Below, piece after piece: positions 28,707 to 37,318 of a DNA stretch of 52,954 bases. Under the pieces are notes generated by a model. It searched no databases and was not told where the DNA came from. It was given only the letters and a program-made list of their open reading frames with translations. The position numbers and the translations under genes were made by a program. Location: positions 1 to 52,954 of the forward strand of contig JAFMDL010000008.1 of NCBI GenBank assembly GCA_017857255.1, read 5' to 3'. Numbering within the stretch: the first letter of the stretch is position 1; every line of letters begins with the position of its first letter. Origin of the DNA: Puniceicoccaceae bacterium. GTDB taxonomy: Bacteria; Verrucomicrobiota; Verrucomicrobiia; Opitutales; Coraliomargaritaceae.

Positions 28707-29264
28707 TTAGGAATTATCAGATTCTGCGCTGACTTCGTGCTTCTTTGATACGACGATCACTCCGATCATCGCGGCAAGGAGAAGGAAGCCTGCCACTTGG
28801 AATGGCAGCATGTATTTAGTGAAGAGGCTGTAGCCAAAGGACTTGGAGGAAGTTGTAAACGGGATCCCAGCTTCGAGTGCTTGCGGGTTTTCCGCAACCG
28901 CTGCCAGTGTCGGTTCTGGGAGATGCGCGCCCGAAAATGCCGAGCAAACCAGTACCGCAACCAATAAAAAGCCAACTGCTGCTGCGCCAATCGTAAGCTT
29001 ATCTTTATACTGCGTTGACCCTTCCCCCTTCTCAACATCGAGTAGCATGATAATAAAAAGGAACAGTACCATCACGGCGCCTGCATAGACCACGACTTGA
29101 ACAATCGCCAGGAAGTAAGCCTCCAGCAATACGAACAACGCCGCAGTCCCAAGGAAAGCAACGATCATACTAAAGGCCCCATTCACCGCGCTGGGTGTCA
29201 GGATCATTAGCACCGCCGCTATCAGCGTAATTGCTGAAAAAACGTAAAACAGTATGTCTAACAT
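28707..29264 (-). CDS. nuoJ: NADH-quinone oxidoreductase subunit J
   Basis: 185 residues with five hydrophobic helices. The conserved third-helix pattern [18 protein letters not shown], with the tyrosine that sits at the pi-bulge, is present. Located seven bases upstream of nuoK. Confidence 0.94.
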   Translation of the reverse strand: MLDILFYVFSAITLIAAVLMILTPSAVNGAFSMIVAFLGTAALFVLLEAYFLAIVQVVVYAGAVMVLFLFIIMLLDVEKGEGSTQYKDKLTIGAAAVGFLLVAVLVCSAFSGAHLPEPTLAAVAENPQALEAGIPFTTSSKSFGYSLFTKYMLPFQVAGFLLLAAMIGVIVVSKKHEVSAESDNS

Positions 29265-29294
29265 TATAAGAGAATTAGGGATTTTTAATTAAAA

Positions 29295-29843
29295 TTAGTG
29301 TGCGTTACCGGCGTCTTCCGCGGCTTTCTTTTTATCCCACTTGTGGTGCTCATCAGGTAATGTGCCACCCAACTCGTAGAGTTTTTCCTTCTTATTAATC
29401 ATCTCTTCGCGACTATAACCAGAGAGTGAAAAGATGTCTTGCAGGAAGATCGCTTCTTCTGGACAGACTTCTTGGCACAAGCCGCAATAAATGCAACGGA
29501 GCATGTTAATTTCAAATTCCTGTGGCGCCTTCTCCACGTGCGCACGCTCTGGATCTGTCTCAGCATCGATTTCACCGGGTGTAATGCGTATCGCCTTCGG
29601 TGGACAAACAAACTCACAAAGTTGGCAAGATACACATTTCTCGCGGCCATTTGGATCCTTTACCAAGGTTGGCACACCACGATAGTTATTCGGAATGACC
29701 GGGCGTTGTTCTGGATACTCCAACGTCACAGTTTTATCAAACATCGCCTTCATGGTCGTCTTCAACCCGGTTGCGATTTGCGGAATAAATGTTTTCTCCG
29801 CGAAAGTGAGCGGCTTGCGCTCTATAACTTTTGTTTTAGCCAT
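29295..29843 (-). CDS. nuoI: NADH-quinone oxidoreductase subunit I (two 4Fe-4S clusters)
   Basis: 182 residues. Two ferredoxin motifs, CVSCQLCEFVCP and CIYCGLCQEVCP, bind clusters N6a and N6b that carry electrons to NuoB. The N-terminal FAEKTFIPQIATGLKTTMK is the amphipathic anchor to the membrane arm. The acidic and lysine-rich tail after about residue 150 is typical. Follows nuoH by 12 bp. Confidence 0.96.
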   Translation of the reverse strand: MAKTKVIERKPLTFAEKTFIPQIATGLKTTMKAMFDKTVTLEYPEQRPVIPNNYRGVPTLVKDPNGREKCVSCQLCEFVCPPKAIRITPGEIDAETDPERAHVEKAPQEFEINMLRCIYCGLCQEVCPEEAIFLQDIFSLSGYSREEMINKKEKLYELGGTLPDEHHKWDKKKAAEDAGNAH

Positions 29844-29855
29844 ATTAGTTGCGGG

Positions 29856-30980
29856 TTAGAAGCCAGCTGTGTCACGTAGTGCGATCAGCAAAGTGTTGAA
29901 GATGAGATTGCCGATGGCAAGTGGTAGCAGAATTTTCCAGCCCAGCGCCATCACTTGGTCATAGCGAAAACGTGGTAATGTCCAACGTACCCAGATGAAA
30001 AAGAAGATCATCGCGAAGACCTTGCCCGTAAACCAAAGCACTGAGAGCACCGCTCCAAAAGTTGAATCACCCCATGGATCTGCAAATCCTGGCAAGAAAT
30101 TCCAACCGCCCAAAAACAGAATCACAAACAACGCAGAGCCCATGATGACGTGCGCATATTCAGCTACGAAGAATAAGCCGAATTTAAAACAACCATACTC
30201 AGTATGGAAACCACCAACGAGATCCGTTTCCGACTCAGCCATGTCAAAAGGCAAGCGATTGGTTTCGGCAAATACCGCAACCAAGAAAATCAACGCAGAG
30301 AGCGGTTGCCAAAATGCCAGCCACAGCCAACCAGACTGCGATTCGACCACACCGAAAAGTGACAAGCCATAGTCAGAGCCTGGCGCAGCAGACCACATAA
30401 AGACAGGCAGAATCGCGAGGCCCATCGCCAACTCATACGATACCATCTGCGCGGAGGCACGAATCGCACCAAGAAATGGGTACTTACTATTTGAAGACCA
30501 GCCAGCGAGTACGATACCATACACCCCGAGCGACGACACACCCAAAATGAATAACATCCCAACGTCGAGATTCGCCAAAACCAACGGTTGTACTACACCA
30601 GACGGATCCACGTATCGACCAAATGGTAATACCACCATGGTCGTCAAAGCTGGAGCCAACGCCAAAACAGGCGCCAAATAGTAGTAAGTCGTTTTTACGT
30701 GACCGGGGGTGATCTCTTCCTTGAACAGAAATTTTAAACCGTCAGCGACGGGCTGAAAGATTCCCAAACGAGTCAAGATGTTACCAAGAATGGGGATGTG
30801 CCCAAGCAGCGGCAAGCGAGTGCGGTTGGGACCAGTACGACCTTGGATCCAACTCGAAACTTTTCGCTCTGCGAGCACCGAGTAGCTGCAAAGCCCCATG
30901 AAGACCGAAATCATCGCTACTGCGAAAACAATCGGCAATGTGAATGGCAGTGTATCAGTTATAAATTCCATGTTCAGCAA
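29856..30980 (-). CDS. nuoH: NADH-quinone oxidoreductase subunit H
   Basis: 374 residues, eight or nine transmembrane helices. The quinone-cavity loops are seen in SSWIQGRTGPNRTR and FAETNRLPFDMAESETDLV, followed by GGFHTEY. It couples the peripheral and membrane arms. Slightly longer than E. coli NuoH (325), with the extra length in the first periplasmic and cytoplasmic loops (for example FKEEITPGHVKTTYY). Six bases after nuoG. Confidence 0.96.
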   Translation of the reverse strand: MLNMEFITDTLPFTLPIVFAVAMISVFMGLCSYSVLAERKVSSWIQGRTGPNRTRLPLLGHIPILGNILTRLGIFQPVADGLKFLFKEEITPGHVKTTYYYLAPVLALAPALTTMVVLPFGRYVDPSGVVQPLVLANLDVGMLFILGVSSLGVYGIVLAGWSSNSKYPFLGAIRASAQMVSYELAMGLAILPVFMWSAAPGSDYGLSLFGVVESQSGWLWLAFWQPLSALIFLVAVFAETNRLPFDMAESETDLVGGFHTEYGCFKFGLFFVAEYAHVIMGSALFVILFLGGWNFLPGFADPWGDSTFGAVLSVLWFTGKVFAMIFFFIWVRWTLPRFRYDQVMALGWKILLPLAIGNLIFNTLLIALRDTAGF

Positions 30981-30986
30981 GATGCT

Positions 30987-32708
30987 TTACGCTTCAACTA
31001 CAGCGGCATGCGCTTCCTTAAACGCGACTGAATCATATTTTAGATTCTTGGTTTCGACGAATGGCAAATCAATGAACTTGGCAGGATCAAGTGCGACACC
31101 TTCGTCGCCGATACCACGCCAGTTGATTTCTGCAAACGCACTCGTAGCTTCTGAAATACGCTCCCATGCGACATCCATCGTCAGCGCGGCCGATTTCTCA
31201 TCACCTAAAAGTGCAACAATTTGCTCCAACACAATGATGTCCGAACGAACCCCAGCTGGTCCCGGCACTGCTGCTTTAAATTTCTGTAAACGAAAACTTT
31301 GATTCACAAAGGACCCGTCCTTCTCATAGACCATCAACGATGGGCAAACTACATTCGCAACTTGGCTCACTTCGTTCGCATGCGTACCAAAGTAAATCAC
31401 CTTCACCTTCGCTAGTAGCTCTGGGGAAATACCAAGCTTGGTGACATCTTCATTCACGACTACCAGCGTCTTGACTGCACCCGAGTCAATGTCACTCGCT
31501 AATGGTGATAAATCAGCCTCAGGTAGTTTGGATACCAACCCATTGAGTAACGCACCACGTAAATTCGGTGTACGATCTTCAGACAGTAAAATCCCATCTC
31601 CTTCGCCGGTGTGGTGGACCAGTGTCACCGCAGCGTCGCTACGATCTGCAATCAAGCGATAGAAAAATTGTTCTTCGACGGAACTATGCGCCGAGCCCAC
31701 CACTGCGACATAACCGCCTTTGATCAAATTAGCTGCGGCTGCGGCCATCTCGGCATCACTTTTGTGTACGCCTTCAATTGTATAATGAGTGAGACGATCC
31801 TCCGATTCAGACGCTTTGAATAACTCACGACCAGAGTCTGTCATCCAAGTGTCATTCACCGCGTCATTACGGCGCGGCGTGATGCGATAAATCTTACCTT
31901 CTCGGCTCCAAATCTCGGTATTTGCGCCGACGCTACTTTCGGTACAAATACTATTAGTGCGCTTGAGGAACCAAACACGCATCTTAAACCGGAAATCCGT
32001 ACTGGTCAAAGCGCCCACTGGGCAAATATCAACGGTATTGAGCGAGTAGTTATGCTCAAGCTCCTTACCTGGGTAACAGGTCAGTGTCGAATACGTGCCA
32101 CGATCAACAAATCCAAGCACATCGTCGTTGGCGATTTCCTTACTGAATCGAATACAACGTGCACACAAAATGCAGCGCTCATCATCCAGTGTCACCCGCG
32201 AGCCCAGCTTAGTACGCTTCGGCTTCACATTCTTCTGCTCAATAAAGCGGCTGTAGCCACGGCCGTGTTCTGCCGAGAACTCTTGCAACTTACACTCACC
32301 TGCTTGATCACAAATTGGACAATCAAGCGGGTGATTGATCAATAAAAACTCAGTCACACCATTCCGGGACTCTTTGACCACTTCAGAATTGGTTCGAATA
32401 TGCATGCCTGGAGCCGCATTGGTCGCACAACCAATGGTTGGCTTTGGCATCCAACCGATTTTTTGCACGCCGTTTTCATCTAGAACCGCCTCACCCGTGG
32501 CACGATCACGCATCGGCATACCCATCTCGACCATGCACATCCGGCAATTACCTGAAATCGATAACTTAGGATGGTAACAATAGTGCGGCACTTCATTGCC
32601 CTTACCTGCGATTTTAACCGCTTCAATAATATTGATGCCCTTGGGCACCTTAATGTCCTTACCATCGATATTGATGGTGATATTTTCGACTATGCTTTGG
32701 ATCTTCAT
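30987..32708 (-). CDS. nuoG: NADH-quinone oxidoreductase subunit G, short form
   Basis: 573 residues. The N-terminal 2Fe-2S domain uses C44, C55, C58 and C93; the His/Cys N5 cluster motif is NHPLDCPICDQAGECKLQ; a CILCARC...CPVGAL 4Fe-4S site follows; then a molybdopterin-oxidoreductase-like domain without catalytic role. The protein is much shorter than E. coli NuoG (about 910) and also shorter than typical 680-780-residue forms, because the C-terminal domain is reduced. About 20 extra residues lie between C58 and C93. All cluster ligands for electron flow appear intact, so it is expected to work. Four bases after nuoF. Confidence 0.94.
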   Translation of the reverse strand: MKIQSIVENITINIDGKDIKVPKGINIIEAVKIAGKGNEVPHYCYHPKLSISGNCRMCMVEMGMPMRDRATGEAVLDENGVQKIGWMPKPTIGCATNAAPGMHIRTNSEVVKESRNGVTEFLLINHPLDCPICDQAGECKLQEFSAEHGRGYSRFIEQKNVKPKRTKLGSRVTLDDERCILCARCIRFSKEIANDDVLGFVDRGTYSTLTCYPGKELEHNYSLNTVDICPVGALTSTDFRFKMRVWFLKRTNSICTESSVGANTEIWSREGKIYRITPRRNDAVNDTWMTDSGRELFKASESEDRLTHYTIEGVHKSDAEMAAAAANLIKGGYVAVVGSAHSSVEEQFFYRLIADRSDAAVTLVHHTGEGDGILLSEDRTPNLRGALLNGLVSKLPEADLSPLASDIDSGAVKTLVVVNEDVTKLGISPELLAKVKVIYFGTHANEVSQVANVVCPSLMVYEKDGSFVNQSFRLQKFKAAVPGPAGVRSDIIVLEQIVALLGDEKSAALTMDVAWERISEATSAFAEINWRGIGDEGVALDPAKFIDLPFVETKNLKYDSVAFKEAHAAVVEA

Positions 32709-32712
32709 TGTC

Positions 32713-34077
32713 TTAAATCAAAGTAGTTTTGCCGGCAGTCGGTTTTCCTTCTTTGCGAAGTGCCGCTTGAGAGCGGGCTTTTTCCACGAACTCATCATTA
32801 AATTTAGCAATAAAGCTCTGCACCGGCCACGATGCCGCTTCACCAAAAGCGCAAATCGTGCGCCCAGCGATTTGGTCTGCGATATTCTTTAGCAGTTGCG
32901 CATCTTCTTCGCGCGCCTCGCCATCAACCATTCGCTGCGTGACTTTACGCATCCAAGGCACCCCTTCGCGACACGGAGTGCACTGACCACAACTTTCATG
33001 GGCATAAAAGTAGTTAATATTTGCGAGCGCCTCGACCATATCAGTCGTATCATCCATCACAATCACACCCCCGGAGCCCGACATCGAGCCCACTGCCATC
33101 AAACTATCAAAATCCATTGGGATATCTTCGATGCCCCAATCAAATTCGGTACCGTCTTTGAGCTTACCAGTAAAGCGCTCATCCGCGCGCAGAATCTTAG
33201 CCGAAGAACCACCGGGAATCACTGCCTTGAGCTTACGCCCCGGTTTTAGACCGCCGCAGACATCATAAATCAACTCACCCAAGGTAACCGCGGAACAGGG
33301 GAACTCATAATAACCTGGCTTTTGCACATGACCAGAGACACACCAGATACGTGTTCCAGTATTGCCTGGCGTACCAATCTCGGAGAAACCTTTGCCGCCC
33401 AAGTCGATGATGTGTTTCACATCACAGAGAGTTTCCACATTATTGACGATCGTCGGGCATTGATAGAGCCCGAGTGCCGCGGGAAAATACGGCGGCTTAA
33501 TGCGTGGGTTCGCACGATTACCTTCAATCGATTCGATGAGGCCGGTCTCCTCTCCACAAATATATGCCCCCGCACCACGGTGGACAATAATATCACAAGA
33601 GTAACCAGACCCAAGGATGTTGTCGCCGAGTAAATTCTTTGCACGTGCTTCTTCGATCGCCCGCTCAAGGATCTGATATCCTTCGAAAAATTCACCACGG
33701 ATGTAAATAAATGCCAGCTTTGCTTGAATCGCAAACGCTGAGCACATCATACCTTCGATCAGCTGATGCGGATCTTGGTGGATGATTTGGCGGTCTTTGA
33801 AAGTGCCTGGCTCGGATTCATCCGCATTACAAACAAGGTAGATCGGCTTGCCAGATTTGCGATCGAGAAACTTCCACTTCATGCCGGCAGGGAAACCAGC
33901 ACCCCCGCGACCACGAACCCCAGACTCAAGCACCTCAGCGCAAATGTCTTCGGGCTTCATCGTCACGGCCTTCTTCAGTTGCTCGTAACCACCATGCTCG
34001 ATGTAGCAATCGATATCGTTGGTGTAGCCGGGCTCGTCGATATGCTTAAAAATAAGCCTGTGTTCCTGTAATGCCAT
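32713..34077 (-). CDS. nuoF: NADH-quinone oxidoreductase subunit F (NADH/FMN site)
   Basis: 454 residues. It binds NADH and FMN and cluster N3. The FMN/NADH loops are RGRGGAGFPAGMKW, NADESEPGTFKDR and GAGAYICGEETGLIESIEG; the 4Fe-4S cluster uses ESCGQCTPCREG plus a later cysteine (GRTICAFGE). Part of the NADH module with NuoE and NuoG; 43 bases after nuoE. Confidence 0.97.
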   Translation of the reverse strand: MALQEHRLIFKHIDEPGYTNDIDCYIEHGGYEQLKKAVTMKPEDICAEVLESGVRGRGGAGFPAGMKWKFLDRKSGKPIYLVCNADESEPGTFKDRQIIHQDPHQLIEGMMCSAFAIQAKLAFIYIRGEFFEGYQILERAIEEARAKNLLGDNILGSGYSCDIIVHRGAGAYICGEETGLIESIEGNRANPRIKPPYFPAALGLYQCPTIVNNVETLCDVKHIIDLGGKGFSEIGTPGNTGTRIWCVSGHVQKPGYYEFPCSAVTLGELIYDVCGGLKPGRKLKAVIPGGSSAKILRADERFTGKLKDGTEFDWGIEDIPMDFDSLMAVGSMSGSGGVIVMDDTTDMVEALANINYFYAHESCGQCTPCREGVPWMRKVTQRMVDGEAREEDAQLLKNIADQIAGRTICAFGEAASWPVQSFIAKFNDEFVEKARSQAALRKEGKPTAGKTTLI

Positions 34078-34120
34078 TGGAATGAATGTTTAGAATTAAA
34101 AATTAGAAATGAGCAGAGAA

Positions 34121-34600
34121 TTAGATCTCGCCGTTCTTGATTTTGGCGGCGAGCTCGGAGGCTTTGTCTGGGTCGATGTCCGTATATTCTTCTGCACCCA
34201 CCATCACCACTGGCCCCTTACCACAATCAGCGTGACATTCGACGAAATCTAAGGTCACTGAACCATCTTCGCTCGTGTGGCCTACCTTACAATTAAACTC
34301 CTGCTCCAAGCGCTCACACGTCTGGTAGGCGCCTGCTAATGCACAAGGCAACGTGCGGCAAACACGCACATGATGCTTGCCTGTCGGCTCCGTGCGCAGC
34401 ATCGGATAAAAGGTCACCAACTCGAGGATGTTAATCGGCTGCAGCTCTAGACGAGTTGCAATCCACTCCATCGCCTCATTTGACAGATAGCCCTGATCCT
34501 CCTGCACTAAGTGACAGAGAGGCAGCGCTGCGCTCTTCATCACTGGATAGCGCGGCACGAGCGTATCAATTTTTTCGATTGTTTCAGGTTTTAAATTCAT
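34121..34600 (-). CDS. nuoE: NADH-quinone oxidoreductase subunit E (2Fe-2S)
   Basis: 159 residues with a helical N-terminus and a thioredoxin-like fold. The N1a cluster ligands are the CRTLPC pair and the ECHADC pair. It completes the NADH-oxidising module with NuoF. The gene lies 57 bp from nuoD, the longest early gap in the operon. Confidence 0.96.
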   Translation of the reverse strand: MNLKPETIEKIDTLVPRYPVMKSAALPLCHLVQEDQGYLSNEAMEWIATRLELQPINILELVTFYPMLRTEPTGKHHVRVCRTLPCALAGAYQTCERLEQEFNCKVGHTSEDGSVTLDFVECHADCGKGPVVMVGAEEYTDIDPDKASELAAKIKNGEI

Positions 34601-34657
34601 TGCTTAAAAGAAGGCAGAAATCGGCAACTAAGTGTTCGTAATTCCTAATTTCAAATT

Positions 34658-35896
34658 CTAACGGTCACACTCCCCCATCACAAAGTCCAGTGATCCTAAA
34701 ATCACGGTGATATCGGTCAGGTAATGACCGGGGATTAGTTTATCGAGTATGCTAAGATTACAGAATGACGGACCGCGAATTTTCAGACGATTCGGTACGC
34801 CTCCACCCTTCGAATTGATGAAGAAGCCGAGCACACCCTTCGGATTTTCTGCTTCAAAATACACCTCCCCTGCTGGAATCTGGGGCCCTTCCGTGGTGAT
34901 CATAAAATTCTGAATCAACTCTTCCATGCTCGTCAGTACCTTCGCCTTTTGCGGCGCAAAAATCTTCTTCGCATCCTCTGCATAATATGAGCCTTCTGGG
35001 AATTGATCGATGCATTGGCGAATGATGGCAACGCTTTGGCGAATTTCCTCAGCTCGCATCAAATAGCGGTCATAGCAATCTCCAGTCGTTCCGATCGGCA
35101 CATCAAAGTCATACTTTTCGTATCCCAAGTATGGCTTATCCTTACGCAAATCGTGATCGATTCCGCAGGCACGTAAATTCGGCCCGGTGATTCCATACGC
35201 GAGGGCATCTTCCTTTGAAATCGTGCCGATTCCTACGGTGCGATCCATAAAAATACGGTTTCGGGTCAATAATTTATCCACCTGATCGAGCACTGGCAGT
35301 ACACCCTTACAAAAATCGAGCACACGCCCGAGCCAACCCTCGGGGATGTCCCGAGCCACTCCACCAATACGAGTGTAGCTGGTAGTGAAACGCGCACCTG
35401 TCAGTTCTTCAAACAGTGTGTAGAGCTTTTCACGTTCAGTGAAGGTGTACATGAACACAGTCCACGCTCCCGCATCCATACCGTACACACCCACGCCCAA
35501 CAAATGTGAAGAGACGCGTGCCAACTCGCAGCACAACACGCGAATCGCTTGGCAGCGCTCAGGCACTTCAAGATTCGCAAGCTTTTCAACCGCCATCGCA
35601 TATGCGACATTATTAGAAAGTGGTGCAATATAGTCCAATCGATCTGTGTAAGGCACAAACTGATTGTAGGTCATGTTTTCTGCAATCTTCTCAGCACCTC
35701 GGTGCAAATAGCCGATGACAGGCTCGCATTTTTTAATGATGTCACCATCGAGCTCCATCTTCAGGCGTAGCACACCGTGCGTGGTCGGGTGCGAAGGCCC
35801 GACATTGATCATCATGGTTTCGCCCGAAAGCTCGCCTTCACCCTCGCTTGCGCGAGCGCCGGTATCACCGATTGAAATTTCCTTGGTAGTGGCCAT
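34658..35896 (-). CDS. nuoD: NADH-quinone oxidoreductase subunit D
   Basis: 412 residues, the 49-kDa-type subunit related to [NiFe] hydrogenase large subunits. The conserved NVGPSHPTTHGVLRL loop includes the histidine of the quinone site, and GYLHRGAEKIAENMTYNQ and the tyrosine-bearing FVPYTDRLDY follow. It ends with the typical LGSLDFVMGECDR. Forms the quinone pocket with NuoB. Separate from NuoC, not fused as in E. coli. Thirteen bases after nuoC. Confidence 0.97.
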   Translation of the reverse strand: MATTKEISIGDTGARASEGEGELSGETMMINVGPSHPTTHGVLRLKMELDGDIIKKCEPVIGYLHRGAEKIAENMTYNQFVPYTDRLDYIAPLSNNVAYAMAVEKLANLEVPERCQAIRVLCCELARVSSHLLGVGVYGMDAGAWTVFMYTFTEREKLYTLFEELTGARFTTSYTRIGGVARDIPEGWLGRVLDFCKGVLPVLDQVDKLLTRNRIFMDRTVGIGTISKEDALAYGITGPNLRACGIDHDLRKDKPYLGYEKYDFDVPIGTTGDCYDRYLMRAEEIRQSVAIIRQCIDQFPEGSYYAEDAKKIFAPQKAKVLTSMEELIQNFMITTEGPQIPAGEVYFEAENPKGVLGFFINSKGGGVPNRLKIRGPSFCNLSILDKLIPGHYLTDITVILGSLDFVMGECDR

Positions 35897-35909
35897 TTAA
35901 ACAGTCCTC

Positions 35910-36527
35910 TTAGTTTCCGCAGGGTTTAATCTTTTTCTCATTCCAGCTCTCATCATGCGCACTGGGCTCAGTCTGACTCATCGGCCCATCTGCAGATGAC
36001 ACGAAGGGACCTCCCATCATTGGCGCAGGCAAAACCGATGCACCTGTGACCTCGGCCACATCATCAGCCGGTAGCGGCACTTCGATACCCGCCAATGGAA
36101 AATCTTTTCGCAGCGGGTGGTATGGATAGTCGTCCCACATCAAAATACGCTTCATGTCTGGGTGTCCTTCATAGCAAATCCCCATCATATCATAAGTCTC
36201 ACGCTCATGCCAATTTGCAGAGGCATACAGCCCTGCCAAAGTTGGTAATGTTGGCTTGATATCATTCGCACAATCAACAGCAACACGTAAGTACTCATGT
36301 TTGCTGATCGATAAAAAATGATAGATGCCGGTAAAACGCGGGCTCTGCACATCATTATCGAGCGCAGTCACGTCAACCAACATATCGTAACCAAACTCAT
36401 CGCGTAGCGCGGTGCACAGCTCGACAAACACATCCACTGGACAATTTAACGCAACGTGGTCCGAAGACTCGCGTTCTGTAAGCGTTTCGAAGCGCTCCTT
36501 GATAAGAGCCAAATCACTATTAGTCAT
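35910..36527 (-). CDS. nuoC: NADH-quinone oxidoreductase subunit C
   Basis: 205 residues, the 30-kDa-type subunit. The family core runs to WHERETYDMMGICYEGHP and PLRKDFPL. The last 50 residues (from about 155, DDVAEVTGAS onward) are a polar extension beyond the family core that ends EKKIKPCGN; its role is unknown. Three bases after nuoB. Confidence 0.95.
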   Translation of the reverse strand: MTNSDLALIKERFETLTERESSDHVALNCPVDVFVELCTALRDEFGYDMLVDVTALDNDVQSPRFTGIYHFLSISKHEYLRVAVDCANDIKPTLPTLAGLYASANWHERETYDMMGICYEGHPDMKRILMWDDYPYHPLRKDFPLAGIEVPLPADDVAEVTGASVLPAPMMGGPFVSSADGPMSQTEPSAHDESWNEKKIKPCGN

Positions 36528-36530
36528 CGC

Positions 36531-37076
36531 TTAGCTTTCCTTTTCAGCTGTGACAAATTCCTCCGAATCTGCCTTTTTGGGGATCAAATTCTTGACCGAA
36601 CGCTCGGTGCCAATCTTGTCCTGCAATTTAATCATCGCATCCAACAGTGCTTCTGGGCGGGGAGGACAACCGCTGATGTAAACATCCACGGGAATAATAC
36701 GATCCACACCCTGAAGCGTTGCATACGAGCGATACATACCACCCGAACTGGCACACGCGCCCATCGCGACCACCCATTTAGGCTCAGCCATCTGATCGTA
36801 AATACGACGCACCACCTCAGCCATTTTGTAAGTGACCGTGCCCGCAACGATCATGCAATCTGCCTGACGGGGCGAAAATCGCATCACTTCCATCCCGAAT
36901 CGGGAAATATCAAAACGTGCACCGCCGGCGGCCATTAATTCGATGGCGCAACAGGCGAGACCCATTGGCATCGGCCAAACCGAATGTTTACGAATCCAAT
37001 TAATTACAGCATCCGCCTGAGTGACAATGACTTCACCCTCGACCTTACTGTCATAAGCTATGGTTGTATTTTGCAT
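36531..37076 (-). CDS. nuoB: NADH-quinone oxidoreductase subunit B
   Basis: 181 residues. Binds N2, the last Fe-S cluster before quinone: the adjacent C42-C43 pair, a later cysteine in [14 protein letters not shown] and one in [31 protein letters not shown] is also diagnostic. It is the first gene of this operon; the gene expected before it, nuoA, is absent, and upstream is the divergent gdhA. Confidence 0.97.
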   Translation of the reverse strand: MQNTTIAYDSKVEGEVIVTQADAVINWIRKHSVWPMPMGLACCAIELMAAGGARFDISRFGMEVMRFSPRQADCMIVAGTVTYKMAEVVRRIYDQMAEPKWVVAMGACASSGGMYRSYATLQGVDRIIPVDVYISGCPPRPEALLDAMIKLQDKIGTERSVKNLIPKKADSEEFVTAEKES

Positions 37077-37093
37077 ACTATTTCTGAGACCTA

Positions 37094-37121
37094 ATTATAG
37101 GTGCACTCAAATCGCTGAAAA
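37094..37121 (-). promoter_or_regulatory. Candidate nuo operon promoter
   Basis: Read on the minus strand: TTTTCA (37121-37116) and a perfect TATAAT (37099-37094) with a 16-bp spacer. The predicted start near 37087 gives a 5' leader of only about 10 bases before nuoB. Sequence match is good; no experimental support. Confidence 0.45.
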
Positions 37122-37278
37122 CCTAATTTGCCGCCCCTTTCATGCAAGCTACAATTTGATTTAATCATAACTTATTCAGTGTCTTAGGAATAAAATACGA
37201 CTAGAGTATGAATTTACAGCTGGCAGCTCAATGCTAGACCGCAAGCTAAGATAAAAGCAGTTGAAGATACAGATGAAC

Positions 37279-37294
37279 CAGACTTGTAAGTCTG
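37279..37294. promoter_or_regulatory. 16-bp palindrome upstream of gdhA, possible operator
   Basis: CAGACTT-GT-AAGTCTG is a perfect 7-bp inverted repeat with a 2-base centre, ending 24 bp before the gdhA start. The length and the short centre suit a dimeric regulator better than an RNA hairpin. The cognate regulator is unknown. Confidence 0.4.
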
Positions 37295-37318
37295 TCAAAG
37301 CCACCCTACTATTAATAA

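Noticed and set aside
36456..36938. Plus-strand open frame over nuoB/nuoC (160 codons)
   Set aside because: Shadow of two strongly conserved genes, no family resemblance.
37214..37231. Sigma-54-like promoter (TGGCAG then TGCT) before gdhA
   Set aside because: The GG and GC elements are separated by nine bases rather than the required ten.
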